NCBI RefSeq assembly: GCF_014109725.1
Contig: NZ_CP058554.1
Span: 2,046,001 to 2,110,000, forward strand
Length of the DNA stretch: 64,000 bases
Direction of reading: 5' to 3'
DNA from: Comamonas piscis
GTDB lineage: Bacteria; Pseudomonadota; Gammaproteobacteria; Burkholderiales; Burkholderiaceae_C
Below the pieces are notes generated by a model, which saw only the letters and a program-made list of their open reading frames with translations, made no database searches and was not told where the DNA came from. This document shows, piece by piece, positions 24,901 through 34,480 of this stretch. Each line of letters opens with the position of its first letter. The stretch's first letter is position 1. The position numbers and the translations under genes were made by a program.

Positions 24901-24965
24901 CACGGGACCGCCAGTTTTGAAGGCCGCGAACGACACCTGACACATTGAATTGAAAGACGATAGAC

Positions 24966-25898
24966 ATGACCGCTCTCGTTATTGCAGAACACGACAACCA
25001 ATCCATCAAGACCGCCACGCTCAACACCGTCACCGCCGCCCTGGCTTGCGGTGGTGATGTGCATGTGCTGGTAGCAGGCGTTGGCGCAGCAGCCGCAGCC
25101 CAAGCCGCAGCCCAGATCGCTGGCGTTGCCAAAGTCATCCTGGCAGAAGGCCCCTCGCTCAAAGATGGCCTGGCTGAGAACCTGGCCGCGCAAGTGCTGG
25201 CCATTGCCAGCAACTACAGCCACATCCTGGCGCCCGCAACGGCATCGGGCAAGAACGTCGCCCCGCGCGTCGCCGCCAAGCTCGATGTTGCGCAAATCAG
25301 CGACATCACCAAGGTGGTGAGCGCCGACACCTTCGAGCGCCCCATCTACGCGGGCAACGCCATTGCCACCGTGCAATCGATCGATGCCACCAAGGTCATC
25401 ACCGTGCGCGGCACCGGCTTTGATGCAGCAGCGACGACGGGTGGCTCCGCCACCGTCGAAAACGCAGCAGCGGTTGCAGACAGCGGCAAAAGCAGCTTTG
25501 TGGGCCGCGAAGTGACCAAGAACGACCGCCCGGAACTCACCGCCGCCAAGATCATCGTCTCCGGTGGCCGGGCACTGGGCAGCGCCGAGAAGTTCAACGA
25601 AGTCATGACCCCGCTGGCAGACAAGCTGGGCGCTGCCATTGGCGCCAGCCGCGCAGCCGTGGACGCGGGCTACGCACCCAACGACCTGCAAGTGGGCCAG
25701 ACCGGCAAGATCGTCGCGCCCCAGCTGTATGTGGCAGCAGGTATCTCCGGCGCCATCCAGCATTTGGCGGGCATGAAGGACTCCAAGGTGATCGTGGCGA
25801 TCAACAAGGACGAAGAAGCCCCCATCTTCAGCGTGGCCGACTACGGCCTGGTGGCGGATCTGTTTGACGCCGTGCCTGAGATGGCCAGCAAGCTGTAA
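24966..25898 (+). CDS. etfA: Electron transfer flavoprotein alpha subunit
   Basis: 310 residues. N-terminal domain ALVIAEHDNQSIKTATLNTV, and the FAD-binding C-terminal domain with IVSGGRALGSAEKF, VDAGYAPNDLQVGQTGKIVA and AGISGAIQHLAGMKDSKVIV. Partner of EtfB. An acyl-CoA dehydrogenase follows, a natural electron donor. Confidence 0.95.
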   Translation: MTALVIAEHDNQSIKTATLNTVTAALACGGDVHVLVAGVGAAAAAQAAAQIAGVAKVILAEGPSLKDGLAENLAAQVLAIASNYSHILAPATASGKNVAPRVAAKLDVAQISDITKVVSADTFERPIYAGNAIATVQSIDATKVITVRGTGFDAAATTGGSATVENAAAVADSGKSSFVGREVTKNDRPELTAAKIIVSGGRALGSAEKFNEVMTPLADKLGAAIGASRAAVDAGYAPNDLQVGQTGKIVAPQLYVAAGISGAIQHLAGMKDSKVIVAINKDEEAPIFSVADYGLVADLFDAVPEMASKL

Positions 25899-25984
25899 AC
25901 CACGTGCCAGCCATCACCCCACGCCGCAGCAGCATCCTGGTGGAGTTGGATGTGGCAGGCAGCGTGGTGGTGAAAAGGTTCTAG

Positions 25985-26011
25985 AAGGCATCCTTTGGGG
26001 ATGCCTTTTTT
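25985..26011 (+). terminator. Terminator after etfA
   Basis: AAGGCATCC-TTTG-GGGATGCC followed by six T. Confidence 0.85.
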
Positions 26012-26071
26012 GCGTGTGCACGGCATGCCCCCGCACAGACAACGACAAGACGACACAACGAGGAGACAACG

Positions 26072-27865
26072 ATGAGCTACAAAGCACCCGTCAACGACAT
26101 GCTGTTTGCGATGGAACACCTGGCCCGCATTGACCAGGTAGCGCAACTGCCCGGGTTTGAAGAAGCGGGGCTGGATACGGCACAAGCCGTGCTGGAAGAG
26201 TGCGCGCGCTTCAACGAAGAGATGGTGGCACCGCTGAATGTGCCAGGTGATCTGCAGCCTTCCACCTGGAAGGACGGCGAGGTCCGCACCACGGCCGGAT
26301 TCAAAGATGCGTTTGCGCAGTATGTGCAGGGCGGCTGGCAGGGCTTGCAGCACCCGGTGGATGCCGGTGGCCAAGGCCTGCCCAAGACGATTGGTGCGGC
26401 TTGCGTGGAGATGCTCAACAGCGCCAACATGAGCTTTGCGCTCTGCCCCTTGCTGACCGATGGCGCCATCGAGGCCTTGCTGACGGCCGGCAGCGATACG
26501 CTCAAGGCCACCTATTTGGACAAGCTGGTGTCCGGCCAATGGACCGGCACGATGAACCTGACCGAGCCCCAGGCAGGCTCCGACCTGGCGCTGGTGCGCA
26601 CGCGTGCTGAGACGCAGGGCGATGGCAGCTACCAAGTCTTTGGCACCAAGATATTTATCACCTACGGTGAGCACGACATGGCCGAGAACATCGTGCACCT
26701 GGTGCTGGCCCGGGTGGCGGGCGCGCCCGAGGGCGTCAAGGGCATCAGCCTGTTTGTGGTGCCCAAGTTCCTGGTCAATGCCGATGGCACGCTGGGTGCG
26801 CGCAACGATGTGCATTGCGTCAGCATCGAGCACAAGCTGGGCATCAAGGCCTCTCCCACCTGCGTGCTGCAGTTTGGCGACCACGGTGGCGCGACAGGCT
26901 TTTTGGTGGGCGAAGAGAACCGGGGCCTGGAGTACATGTTCATCATGATGAACGCCGCCCGCTATGCCGTGGGCCTGCAAGGCGTGGCGATTGCCGAGCG
27001 CGCCTACCAGCAGGCGGCGGCCTTTGCCAAGGAGCGGGTGCAAAGCCGCCCGGTCGATGGCAGCGTGGCCGGCAGCGCCACCATCATCCACCACCCCGAT
27101 GTGCGCCGCATGCTGATGACCATGCGTGCCTACACCCAAGGCTGCCGCGCAATGGCCTTGACGGCGGCGGCCGCCTTTGATGCCGCCCATGCCCATCCGG
27201 ATGCGCAGGTGCGCCAGGATAACCAGGCCTTCTACGAATTCATGGTGCCGCTCATCAAGGGCTACAGCACCGAGATGAGTCAAGAGGTCACCAGCCTGGG
27301 CGTGCAAGTGCATGGCGGCATGGGTTTTATCGAGGAGACGGGTGCCGCCCAGCATTACCGCGATTCCAAAATTCTGACGATCTACGAAGGCACCACCGCC
27401 ATCCAGGCCAATGACCTGGTCGGTCGCAAGACCGCACGCGATGGCGGCCAGGCTGCACGCGGCATCGCCAGCCAGATTGAGCTGACCGAACAGGCCTTGA
27501 AGGCCAGTGGTTCAGACGCCGCCCAGGCATTTGCACAGCGCTTGCAGGCTGCGCGCGAGGACTTTCTGGCCGTGGTCGCCTTTGTGGCGGCCAGCAGCAA
27601 GACTGCGCCGAATGAGGTGTTTGCAGGCAGCGTGCCGTATTTGATGCTGGCCGGTAATTTGGTGGCGGGCTGGCAAATGGGCCGGGCCTTGCTGGCGGCC
27701 GAGCAGTTGCTGGCCCAAGGCGCGGGCGACCGGGCGTTCCTCGAAGCCAAGGTGACAACCGCGCATTTCTATGCCACGCATATTTTGGTAAAAACCTCGG
27801 CATTGCGCGAAGAAATCCTGCATGGCGCCAGCACCGTGATGGCCTTGCCCCAAGACAGCTTTTAA
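26072..27865 (+). CDS. Acyl-CoA dehydrogenase, long type with C-terminal extension
   Basis: 597 residues, GAGGAG before the ATG. Core motifs: GTMNLTEPQAGSDLALVRTRA (residue ~150), FGTKIFITYGEHD, NAARYAVGLQGVAIAERAY, and the catalytic-base region HGGMGFIEETGAAQHYRDSKILTIYEGT with a Glu in place. The last 120 residues form the helical C-terminal domain found in 590-600-residue members. It oxidises an acyl-CoA and passes electrons to the adjacent EtfAB. Substrate length is not readable. Confidence 0.92.
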   Translation: MSYKAPVNDMLFAMEHLARIDQVAQLPGFEEAGLDTAQAVLEECARFNEEMVAPLNVPGDLQPSTWKDGEVRTTAGFKDAFAQYVQGGWQGLQHPVDAGGQGLPKTIGAACVEMLNSANMSFALCPLLTDGAIEALLTAGSDTLKATYLDKLVSGQWTGTMNLTEPQAGSDLALVRTRAETQGDGSYQVFGTKIFITYGEHDMAENIVHLVLARVAGAPEGVKGISLFVVPKFLVNADGTLGARNDVHCVSIEHKLGIKASPTCVLQFGDHGGATGFLVGEENRGLEYMFIMMNAARYAVGLQGVAIAERAYQQAAAFAKERVQSRPVDGSVAGSATIIHHPDVRRMLMTMRAYTQGCRAMALTAAAAFDAAHAHPDAQVRQDNQAFYEFMVPLIKGYSTEMSQEVTSLGVQVHGGMGFIEETGAAQHYRDSKILTIYEGTTAIQANDLVGRKTARDGGQAARGIASQIELTEQALKASGSDAAQAFAQRLQAAREDFLAVVAFVAASSKTAPNEVFAGSVPYLMLAGNLVAGWQMGRALLAAEQLLAQGAGDRAFLEAKVTTAHFYATHILVKTSALREEILHGASTVMALPQDSF

Positions 27866-27945
27866 GCGCCGAGCCCAGCCCTGGGCTTTTGCCACTGCGC
27901 TGGCCCCACGGCGCAGATGGCGCCACCTCTTTGAAGGAGACCTGT

Positions 27946-28935
27946 ATGTCCAAGCTTCCCGGTGCGTTGCAGCACGTGCCTTTTCCGGTCATCGGCTCGC
28001 CGCTGTTCATCGTCAGCAACCCCCAGTTGCTGATTGCGCAGTGCAAGGCCGGCATCGTTGGCTCCATGCCCGCGCTCAATGCCCGGCCTGCCGAGCAGCT
28101 CGATGACTGGCTGGCCGAAATCACCGAAACCCTGGCCGCGCACAACCGCGCCCACCCTGACCAGCCCGCCGCCCCGTTTGCGATCAACCAGATCGTGCAC
28201 CGGACCAATGAGCGCCTGGAGCACGACATGGCGCTGTGCGAAAAGTACAAGGTGCCCATCCTGATCACCTCGCTGGGTGCGCGCGAGGACGTGTTCCAGG
28301 CTGCGCATGCCTGGGGCGGCGTGGTGATGCACGACATCATCAACAACAACTTTGCGCACAAGGCCATCGACAAGGGCGCCGATGGCCTGATTGCCGTGGC
28401 CGCGGGCGCCGGAGGCCATGCCGGCATCAAGAGCCCGTTTGCGCTGGTGCAGGAAATCCGCGAATGGTTTGACGGCCCGCTGGCCTTGTCCGGCAGCATT
28501 GCGCACGGCCGCGCGGTGCTGGCTGCGCAGGCGATGGGCGCCGACTTTGCCTACATCGGCTCGGCCTTTATCGCCACCGACGAGGCGCGTGCGGTGGAGG
28601 AGTACAAGCAGATGATCGTCAGCTCGAACTCGGACGACATCGTCTACAGCAACCTGTTCACCGGCGTGCATGGCAACTACCTGAGCCCCTCGATCCGCGC
28701 AGCTGGCATGGACCCGGATAACCTGCCGGTATCGGACCCCAGCTCGATGAGCTTTGGCAAGGACCGCAAGGCCTGGAAAGACATCTGGGGCAGTGGCCAG
28801 GGTATTGGCGCCGTCAAAGCGGTGCTGCCCGCCGCCGAGCTGGTGGCACGCCTCAAGCGCGAGTACTTTGAAGCCCTCGATGCGTTGCAGGCGAGTGGCC
28901 CGAGCCGCGATACGGTGGCGGCGCAGGCAGCGTAA
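27946..28935 (+). CDS. Nitronate monooxygenase-type flavoprotein
   Basis: 329 residues from the ATG at 27946 after AAGGAG. TIM-barrel NMO family: FPVIGSPLFIVSNPQLLIAQ near residue 13, GADGLIAVAAGAGGHAG near 150 with the conserved His, and GADFAYIGSAFIATDEA near 205 (FMN phosphate site). It oxidises nitronates or acts as an enoyl-reductase-like enzyme. It follows the acyl-CoA dehydrogenase by 80 bases, so a role near acyl-CoA metabolism is possible. Confidence 0.88.
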   Translation: MSKLPGALQHVPFPVIGSPLFIVSNPQLLIAQCKAGIVGSMPALNARPAEQLDDWLAEITETLAAHNRAHPDQPAAPFAINQIVHRTNERLEHDMALCEKYKVPILITSLGAREDVFQAAHAWGGVVMHDIINNNFAHKAIDKGADGLIAVAAGAGGHAGIKSPFALVQEIREWFDGPLALSGSIAHGRAVLAAQAMGADFAYIGSAFIATDEARAVEEYKQMIVSSNSDDIVYSNLFTGVHGNYLSPSIRAAGMDPDNLPVSDPSSMSFGKDRKAWKDIWGSGQGIGAVKAVLPAAELVARLKREYFEALDALQASGPSRDTVAAQAA

Positions 28936-29021
28936 CGCGCAGATACCAACACCCGCAACGGCGGCTGAACTTTGCCCAACGGGCATTGTCCAACCGCGCT
29001 TAACGATGATGGTGTGATGCG

Positions 29022-29663
29022 ATGGACAAGCTGTTTTTTGCCGATGGACCCGCCCAGCCACTGCAGCGCCGCCGCTGCCTGGCGTGGGCAGCCGCTGCGC
29101 TGGCCTGTGGCGCTGGTGCTGCCAGCGTGGCCCGGGCGGCCGATGCCAGTTTGCCCGCCGGTGCGCGCAGCATCAGCATTACCCAGGCGCAGCTGCAACA
29201 GGCCGTGGCTGCCAAGCTTCCGCTGGCCCGCTCCTGGCAGGGCATGGTTGTCATCCAGCTGCAAAAGCCCAAGGTGCAACTGCTGGCGCAAAGCAACAGC
29301 CTGCGCGCAGCCTTTGATATCTGGATCACCGAAAAGCTGATGGGCAGCGAGTACCCGGGCCAGATGACCCTGGACTTTGGCCTCACTTTCCAGGATGCCG
29401 ATGCCAGCATCCGGCTGCACAATGTGCGGGTGGAGCAGCTGCAGATGCAGGGCGTGCCCAGCGCCTACCAAGGCATGTTCCAAACCTATGCGCCGCGCCT
29501 GGCCGAGCAGGTATTGCAGGGCTTGCTGGTGTATGAGCTGCCCGCCAGCCAGCGCATGCTGCTGCAAGGCCTGGGCTACACGGTGGAGCGCATGGAGGTG
29601 CAGGAGCAAGGCCTGCGCATTGTGCTGGCGCCCAAGACGGCCGCAGCAGCGCCAGCGCGTTAA
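29022..29663 (+). CDS. DUF1439 exported protein
   Basis: 213 residues. RRRCLAWAAAALACGAGAASVARA (residues 16-39) is a signal sequence with an RR near its start; a strict Tat motif is absent. Mature part begins with ISITQAQLQQAVAAKLPL and continues with MTLDFGLTFQDADASIRL, the beta-rich DUF1439 (YceB-like) pattern. Probably periplasmic. Its stop overlaps that of the convergent SUKH-like gene. Confidence 0.75.
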   Translation: MDKLFFADGPAQPLQRRRCLAWAAAALACGAGAASVARAADASLPAGARSISITQAQLQQAVAAKLPLARSWQGMVVIQLQKPKVQLLAQSNSLRAAFDIWITEKLMGSEYPGQMTLDFGLTFQDADASIRLHNVRVEQLQMQGVPSAYQGMFQTYAPRLAEQVLQGLLVYELPASQRMLLQGLGYTVERMEVQEQGLRIVLAPKTAAAAPAR

Positions 29664-30121
29664 CTCAGCGTATACGGGTAGTGGGCAGATAAGCCCGGTG
29701 CCAGTTGCTCCATCAGCGCCAGGGCTTGTGGGGCCAGCTCCAGCCCCTGGTCTTGCGCCGCTTCCAGTTGCGCCATCAGATCTGCCAGCTGCAGCCATTG
29801 CGCCGCATCGATGCCGAGCAGCTGGGGCAGGGCATCAGGGCCTGCACTGTGGTCCAGAAAGGCGACGACCTGGCGCTGGTCACGGCTCAGCAGCCAGCCA
29901 TCGCCGCTGCCCGAGCAGGCAAACACCCACCAATCCTCTCCCAGGTTTGCCAAAGGGGCATCGCGCCCCCAGGTTTCCTCAGCAGCAGCCAGGTGGTCCA
30001 GCAATACAAAATCGCCAGCGATCTCGGTGGTGGGTAGGCCGTGGCCAGGCACCAGCGCCGGCCAGGGAGTGCCGGGCCACAGCTGCTCGGCGATGGTGGA
30101 AGCGGCCCGAAGCGCCAGCAT
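29660..30121 (-). CDS. SMI1/KNR4 (SUKH)-like small protein
   Basis: 153 residues, acidic. Around residues 62-95 WWVFACSGSGDGWLLSRDQRQVVAFLDHSAG resembles the SUKH core (strand, G-D-x-W-L, a D-H turn). SUKH proteins are often immunity proteins or binding adaptors. The gene starts one base after the stop of the GbsR regulator and is cotranscribed with it. No toxin gene is nearby, so immunity is not claimed. Similarity is moderate. Confidence 0.55.
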   Translation of the reverse strand: MLALRAASTIAEQLWPGTPWPALVPGHGLPTTEIAGDFVLLDHLAAAEETWGRDAPLANLGEDWWVFACSGSGDGWLLSRDQRQVVAFLDHSAGPDALPQLLGIDAAQWLQLADLMAQLEAAQDQGLELAPQALALMEQLAPGLSAHYPYTLS

Positions 30122-30122
30122 C

Positions 30123-30707
30123 TCAGTCGTTGCCTTCTTTGCGCGCCGGTGATTTGCCGGTCAGCCGGTCCTTGAGGGTCAGCACCCGGGTGACGGCGCT
30201 GCCCATGCCCATCAGCTGCATGGCGGTGTCGGGGTTGAGGCGCTGCACATCGTCAAACCAGGTCATCAGCTTGTCGATCAGTTCGTACATCTCCTGCATG
30301 CGCTGCTGGGCGTACTGCTCGTCGGCGGAATGGGTCTCTTGCAGCAAGGCCGAGCGCAGCATCGATTGGGTAGGTTCAATCTCGCGGCGGCGGCGCTCTT
30401 CGGCCAGGGTGCGAAAGATCTCCCAAACATCCGCCGGCGCCTCGAAGTACTCGCGCCGGTCGCCGGGCTGGTGGCGCATGTGCACCAGGCGCCAGGATTG
30501 CAGCTCCTTCAAGCCCATGCTGACATTGGAGCGCGAGAACGACAGGCCCTCGGCAATCTCATCGGCATTGATCGGCTTGGGTGACAGAAAGATCAGCGCG
30601 TAGATCTGCCCCACCGTGCGGTTGATGCCCCAGCGGCTGCCCATCTCGCCAAAATGCGACACAAATTGGCGGGTAAGTTCGGGCAGCGGCGTTGGGTCTT
30701 GTTTCAT
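30123..30707 (-). CDS. GbsR/MarR-type transcriptional regulator
   Basis: 194 residues. Winged-helix region at residues 28-85: GINRTVGQIYALIFLSPKPINADEIAEGLSFSRSNVSMGLKELQSWRLV is the GbsR-type variant of the MarR fold, in which a DNA-reading helix follows FSRSNVS. A helical dimerisation tail follows. Members respond to osmolytes such as choline or to other small ligands. It heads a two-gene unit with the SUKH-like gene. Confidence 0.82.
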   Translation of the reverse strand: MKQDPTPLPELTRQFVSHFGEMGSRWGINRTVGQIYALIFLSPKPINADEIAEGLSFSRSNVSMGLKELQSWRLVHMRHQPGDRREYFEAPADVWEIFRTLAEERRRREIEPTQSMLRSALLQETHSADEQYAQQRMQEMYELIDKLMTWFDDVQRLNPDTAMQLMGMGSAVTRVLTLKDRLTGKSPARKEGND

Positions 30708-31328
30708 GGGCGCAATTATCGGTTTTTTCTGGAAAAGCTGAACAGTATCCGGGTCATGGCCTGGGCTGGCGGGGTGTCGCGGGGCAAGTCTAGGGTCTCA
30801 TTGATCTTGCAGATTCGCGTCCTTGTGGATCAGAGACATTTTCAGAATCGGTGAGAACAGCGGATCCAGACATCCTCATATGCTTGCGATCATCCTGTGG
30901 ACTTGGTAATAGGGGGCGTTATTTCTTTGAGGGCAGCTAGCGGCTCGCTGCTGTCATTCACACGTTGGATGGTAATGTCTGCTGCGCAGCGATTGCTGCC
31001 ACTCGCGCCTGCAATGTGGAAGCCAGCTGCAAGCCAGCCACCGGGCACTCGCGGGTTGTTATGAGACAGTGGCCACAGAACCTGATGAGGCGGTCTGATC
31101 GGTTGATCCCGAATCGATCTCCCGGATGCGATCGATCAGTAGGCCACGGATGCCCCTTCTGAACTGCCTCTTGTGCGGCAAGGTGCTGCGATTCTGGGTT
31201 GAGCTAATTTGCTACGTCGACACGCTGGGGAAGCCAGAAATGTGGTCATTCCTCTTCCCATGCTCTCAGCTTGGGCGTTGAGGTTTCGCTATTTGCGTTA
31301 ACCCAAATAACTATTTAAGGTCAACCTC
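30708..31328. other. Long intergenic region at the left edge of the catabolic cassette
   Basis: 620 bases with no supported gene; the short open frames have no RBS and no protein-like composition. Codon-like periodicity is lost compared with both sides. It probably holds the LysR promoter (AT-rich GTTAACCCAAATAACTATTT just before 31329) and may mark the insertion boundary of the cassette. Confidence 0.5.
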
Positions 31329-32225
31329 ATGAAGAATCGAAATGTCACCCACCGAATGGTTGAGGCTTTCCAGGCTGCGATGCTGCATAACGGAATCAGC
31401 GCCGGAGCCGATGCGCTGGGAATCACCCAGCCGGCCATGAGTCGGCTGATAGCCGATCTCCAAAGATCCATGGGTATTTTGCTGTTCGCCAAAAACGGAC
31501 GCAGCATCAAGCCCACGCAAGAGGCCCATGCTTTGATGGCAAAGGTTCAGCAGTCTTTTCTGGGGCTGGAGCAAATCGTCGATTTTTCCGATCAACTGCG
31601 AAAGCAGAAGCTTGGGCAGCTCTCGATCAGCGCAATCCCTTCCATCGGGCATTCCATCCTTCCAGCCGTCATCCGCCAATTGAGAGAAAAATTTCCCGAC
31701 GTCTTCATCAGCCTTCGAGTTGCTTCGTACATTGAAGTGGCCAGGCACGTCAAAACCCGGCAGGCCGATATCGGGCTCACGGCAGATACGCTCTCGCTGG
31801 GAGACCTGGAGACGGTGGCCGAGTTTCCCTCGGAATGTGTATGCATCGGCACCGAGAAGTGGCTCGATCCGAGGGCCGACCACATTCACGTCGGCGAATT
31901 CGTCAACAAACCCTTCATCGCTTCATCCGGAACGTTCCAGACGCGCCTGAATGCCTGGCTCAGTGCCAACGGGGTTCAAGCCGATGCCATGATCGAAGCG
32001 TCGCTGTTCCAGTCCATCAGCGATCTTTGCCTGGAGGGGCTGGGCATTGCCGTGGTCGATCCCATGACGGCGGCAAAACACCAGAAGCGGGGCGGCGTGG
32101 CCTTGCCGCTGCGCCCTTCGATCGGCTACACGGTCTATGCCACGGCCATGAGCGACGCGAAGCTTTCAGTCCCGGCCAAGGAATTAATTCGTTTGGTCGC
32201 GGCGGCTTCATGCGCAGAAACATAA
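31329..32225 (+). CDS. LysR-type regulator, OccR/NocR-like
   Basis: 298 residues. N-terminal helix-turn-helix: MVEAFQAAMLHNGISAGADALGITQPAMSRLIADLQ, then LLFAKNGRSIKPTQEA. The variant 'ITQPAMSRLIADLQ' is typical of the OccR/NocR branch that controls opine and amino-acid catabolism. The effector domain follows (GQLSISAIPSIGHSILPAVI). It reads in the same direction as, and just upstream of, the binding-protein and oxidase genes, which it probably activates when a substrate is present. Confidence 0.85.
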   Translation: MKNRNVTHRMVEAFQAAMLHNGISAGADALGITQPAMSRLIADLQRSMGILLFAKNGRSIKPTQEAHALMAKVQQSFLGLEQIVDFSDQLRKQKLGQLSISAIPSIGHSILPAVIRQLREKFPDVFISLRVASYIEVARHVKTRQADIGLTADTLSLGDLETVAEFPSECVCIGTEKWLDPRADHIHVGEFVNKPFIASSGTFQTRLNAWLSANGVQADAMIEASLFQSISDLCLEGLGIAVVDPMTAAKHQKRGGVALPLRPSIGYTVYATAMSDAKLSVPAKELIRLVAAASCAET

Positions 32226-32325
32226 CATCCATGTATGTATTGATGATCCAGCATCCATAGATATCGGCGGGATCCCTTCCTACCATGAGAACTCGTTCGT
32301 TCATCATGTCCAACGGAGAGTGTCC

Positions 32326-33309
32326 ATGTCGTATCACAACCAGCGCCGGTCCCTTATGGCCGCGGCTGCTTTCACCATCCTGATTTCGCTCGGCTCTGCT
32401 GCACAGGCAGAGTGGCCGGAAAAACCGATCCGCTTCATCGTGAACGCCGCGGCAGGCGGCGCTGCGGACGGCACGGCTCGGGTTCTGGCGGACGGCCTCA
32501 GCAAGCGCCTGGGACAGCCCGTCGTGATCGACAACAGGCCCGGCGCATCGGGGGCCATCGGGCTGGATGCGGTGGCCAAGGCCGCGCCGGATGGATACAC
32601 GATCGGCAACTCCAATCTCGCGACCTACACCGTTACCGCGCTGACCGCGAAATCACTGCCCTACAACCCTGCCAAGAGCTTCACGCCCATCGCCAAGCAG
32701 TGGACGCAGCCCAATCTGTTGGGTGTGAGCCCGGCCCTTCCCGTCAAGAGCGTTGCGGACTTGGTGAATTACGCCAAGGCCAGTCCTGGCCAGGTTTTCT
32801 ACGGCTCCACGGGCAACGGCACCGCGCTGCACGTGCTCGGCGCATTGTTCGGCAACCTCTCCGAAACCGAGATCACCCACGTTCCGTACAAGAGTGCCCC
32901 GGGCGCAGAGATGGACCTGGCGGGGGGCCAGATCCAGATGATGTTTAGCAACTTCACCTCGATGGAGCCCCAGGTGAAGGCGGGCCGCATCAACGCGCTT
33001 GCTATTACGGGACCCACTCGTTCTCCCCTGCTGCCCAACGTTCCCACCATCCGGGAGGCCGGTTATACAGACCTGGAAATGGAAACCTGGGGCGGTGTCG
33101 TGGGCCCGGCCAATATGCCGCAGGCCATTGTTGAAAGGCTGCACCGGGAGATCAACGCCGTGCTTGCAGACCCCGAGGTCATCAAGAAGCACGAGCGGCT
33201 CGGCGCCAAGGTGGCCCCCGCCTCCATTGCCGAATACCGGCAAATGCTCAATGCCGACAGCGTGCGCTGGGGCGAGGTCGTCAAGCGCAACAACATCACG
33301 CTCAATTGA
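32326..33309 (+). CDS. Bug-type (tripartite tricarboxylate) periplasmic binding protein
   Basis: 327 residues from the ATG at 32326 after GGAGAG. Signal peptide residues 1-27 ending AQA. TctC/Bug signatures: PIRFIVNAAAGGAADGTARVLA, VIDNRPGASGAIGLDAVAKAAPDGYT, and GQVFYGSTGNGTALHVLGAL. These proteins bind organic acids, amino acids or aromatic acids. No TctA or TctB permease gene is in the window, which is common for Bug proteins in this family. Its place in the cassette suggests it binds the substrate of the oxidase. Confidence 0.9.
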   Translation: MSYHNQRRSLMAAAAFTILISLGSAAQAEWPEKPIRFIVNAAAGGAADGTARVLADGLSKRLGQPVVIDNRPGASGAIGLDAVAKAAPDGYTIGNSNLATYTVTALTAKSLPYNPAKSFTPIAKQWTQPNLLGVSPALPVKSVADLVNYAKASPGQVFYGSTGNGTALHVLGALFGNLSETEITHVPYKSAPGAEMDLAGGQIQMMFSNFTSMEPQVKAGRINALAITGPTRSPLLPNVPTIREAGYTDLEMETWGGVVGPANMPQAIVERLHREINAVLADPEVIKKHERLGAKVAPASIAEYRQMLNADSVRWGEVVKRNNITLN

Positions 33310-33346
33310 GAAAAGCCTTCTGGAACGCACTTCCCGGTAAACATCT

Positions 33347-34480
33347 ATGTCTTCAAATGAAACTGTCGTCGTCGGCGGGGGGCTGGTGGGGGCCGCCATC
33401 GCATACGGCGTGGCCAGGTCCGGCGGCCCGGTGACCCTGCTCGATCAGGGCGACGTGGCGCACCGCGCCTCGCGCGGCAACTTCGGCCTCGTCTGGCTTC
33501 AGAGCAAGGGCGCGGGGTTTCCCCGCTACGCCCGATGGAGCCGGGATGCCGTTGACCATTGGGGGCCGCTTGCCAGCGAACTCCGTGAGCTTACCGGGGT
33601 CGATGTGGATCTCCAGCAAAACGGCGGATTCTGGATTGGCTTCAGTGAAAAAGAAGTTGTCGAGCGGGAGGCGATGCTGGCCAAAATCAATGCCGACGGC
33701 CGCACGCCGTTCGAGATGCTCGACCATCAGGCGCTCAAGGCCCGACTGCCCGCGATCGGCCCCAAGGTGGCCGGGGGCAGTTGGTGCCCTCTGGACGGCC
33801 ACGCCAACCCGCTCAAGTTGCTGCATGCGCTGCATGCGGGCATCAAGGCGCTCGGCGGCCGCATTTGTAGCGGAGTTGACGTGGGCGAGGTTCGTTCGCT
33901 CGGCGGAGGACGGGGCTTTCAGGCCAAAAGCAGCGATGGCCGCCAGTGGAGCGGCGCAAAAATCGTGCTTGCCGCAGGCCTGAGCAACAACGTCCTCGCT
34001 CCCCAACTGGGCCTTCATGCGCCCGTGCTGCCCAAGCGGGGCCAGGTACTCATCACCGAGCGGCTGAAGAAATTCCTGCCGCACCCCACCAACAAGGCGC
34101 GCCAGACCGCCGAGGGCACGGTTCAGCTCGGGTTCTCGGCGGAGGACGTGGGACTGGACGACGGGACGACGGTGGAGGCTATCGAGTCGATCGCCAAACG
34201 CTCGGTCGCCACCTTTCCCATACTGTCATCGGTCAAGCTCGTGCGGGCATGGGGATCGCTTCGTGTACTCACCCCCGATGGTTCGCCGGTCTATCAGGAA
34301 TCGGCCCAATACCCCGGCGCATTCACCGCCACCAGCCACAGCGGAGTCTCCCTGGCAGGCTCCCATGTCTACGAAATCGCGCCATGGATCGCGGGGGTGA
34401 AACCAGCGCCGGATGGCATCGAGGAATTCGCTGGCGAGCGATTCCTGGACCCCAATAGGAAATTCAGCAATGCATACTGA
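33347..34480 (+). CDS. FAD-dependent amine/opine oxidase, D-amino-acid-dehydrogenase type (OoxB/HcnC-like)
   Basis: 377 residues. Dinucleotide-binding motif VVVGGGLVGAAIAYGVARSG at residue 7, then GNFGLVWLQSKGAGFPRY, and a C-terminal FAD segment (FTATSHSGVSLAGSHVYEIAPWI) as in DAO-family enzymes. Soluble, no signal peptide. It is the substrate-oxidising subunit expected in the three-part octopine/nopaline oxidase, HcnABC cyanide synthase and D-hydroxyproline dehydrogenase families. Its stop overlaps the ferredoxin-like gene by 11 bases, so the three subunits are co-expressed. Confidence 0.88.
   Translation: MSSNETVVVGGGLVGAAIAYGVARSGGPVTLLDQGDVAHRASRGNFGLVWLQSKGAGFPRYARWSRDAVDHWGPLASELRELTGVDVDLQQNGGFWIGFSEKEVVEREAMLAKINADGRTPFEMLDHQALKARLPAIGPKVAGGSWCPLDGHANPLKLLHALHAGIKALGGRICSGVDVGEVRSLGGGRGFQAKSSDGRQWSGAKIVLAAGLSNNVLAPQLGLHAPVLPKRGQVLITERLKKFLPHPTNKARQTAEGTVQLGFSAEDVGLDDGTTVEAIESIAKRSVATFPILSSVKLVRAWGSLRVLTPDGSPVYQESAQYPGAFTATSHSGVSLAGSHVYEIAPWIAGVKPAPDGIEEFAGERFLDPNRKFSNAY

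Noticed and set aside
25904..25984. 26-codon ORF after etfA
   Set aside because: Too short, no RBS, no similarity; it runs into the terminator.
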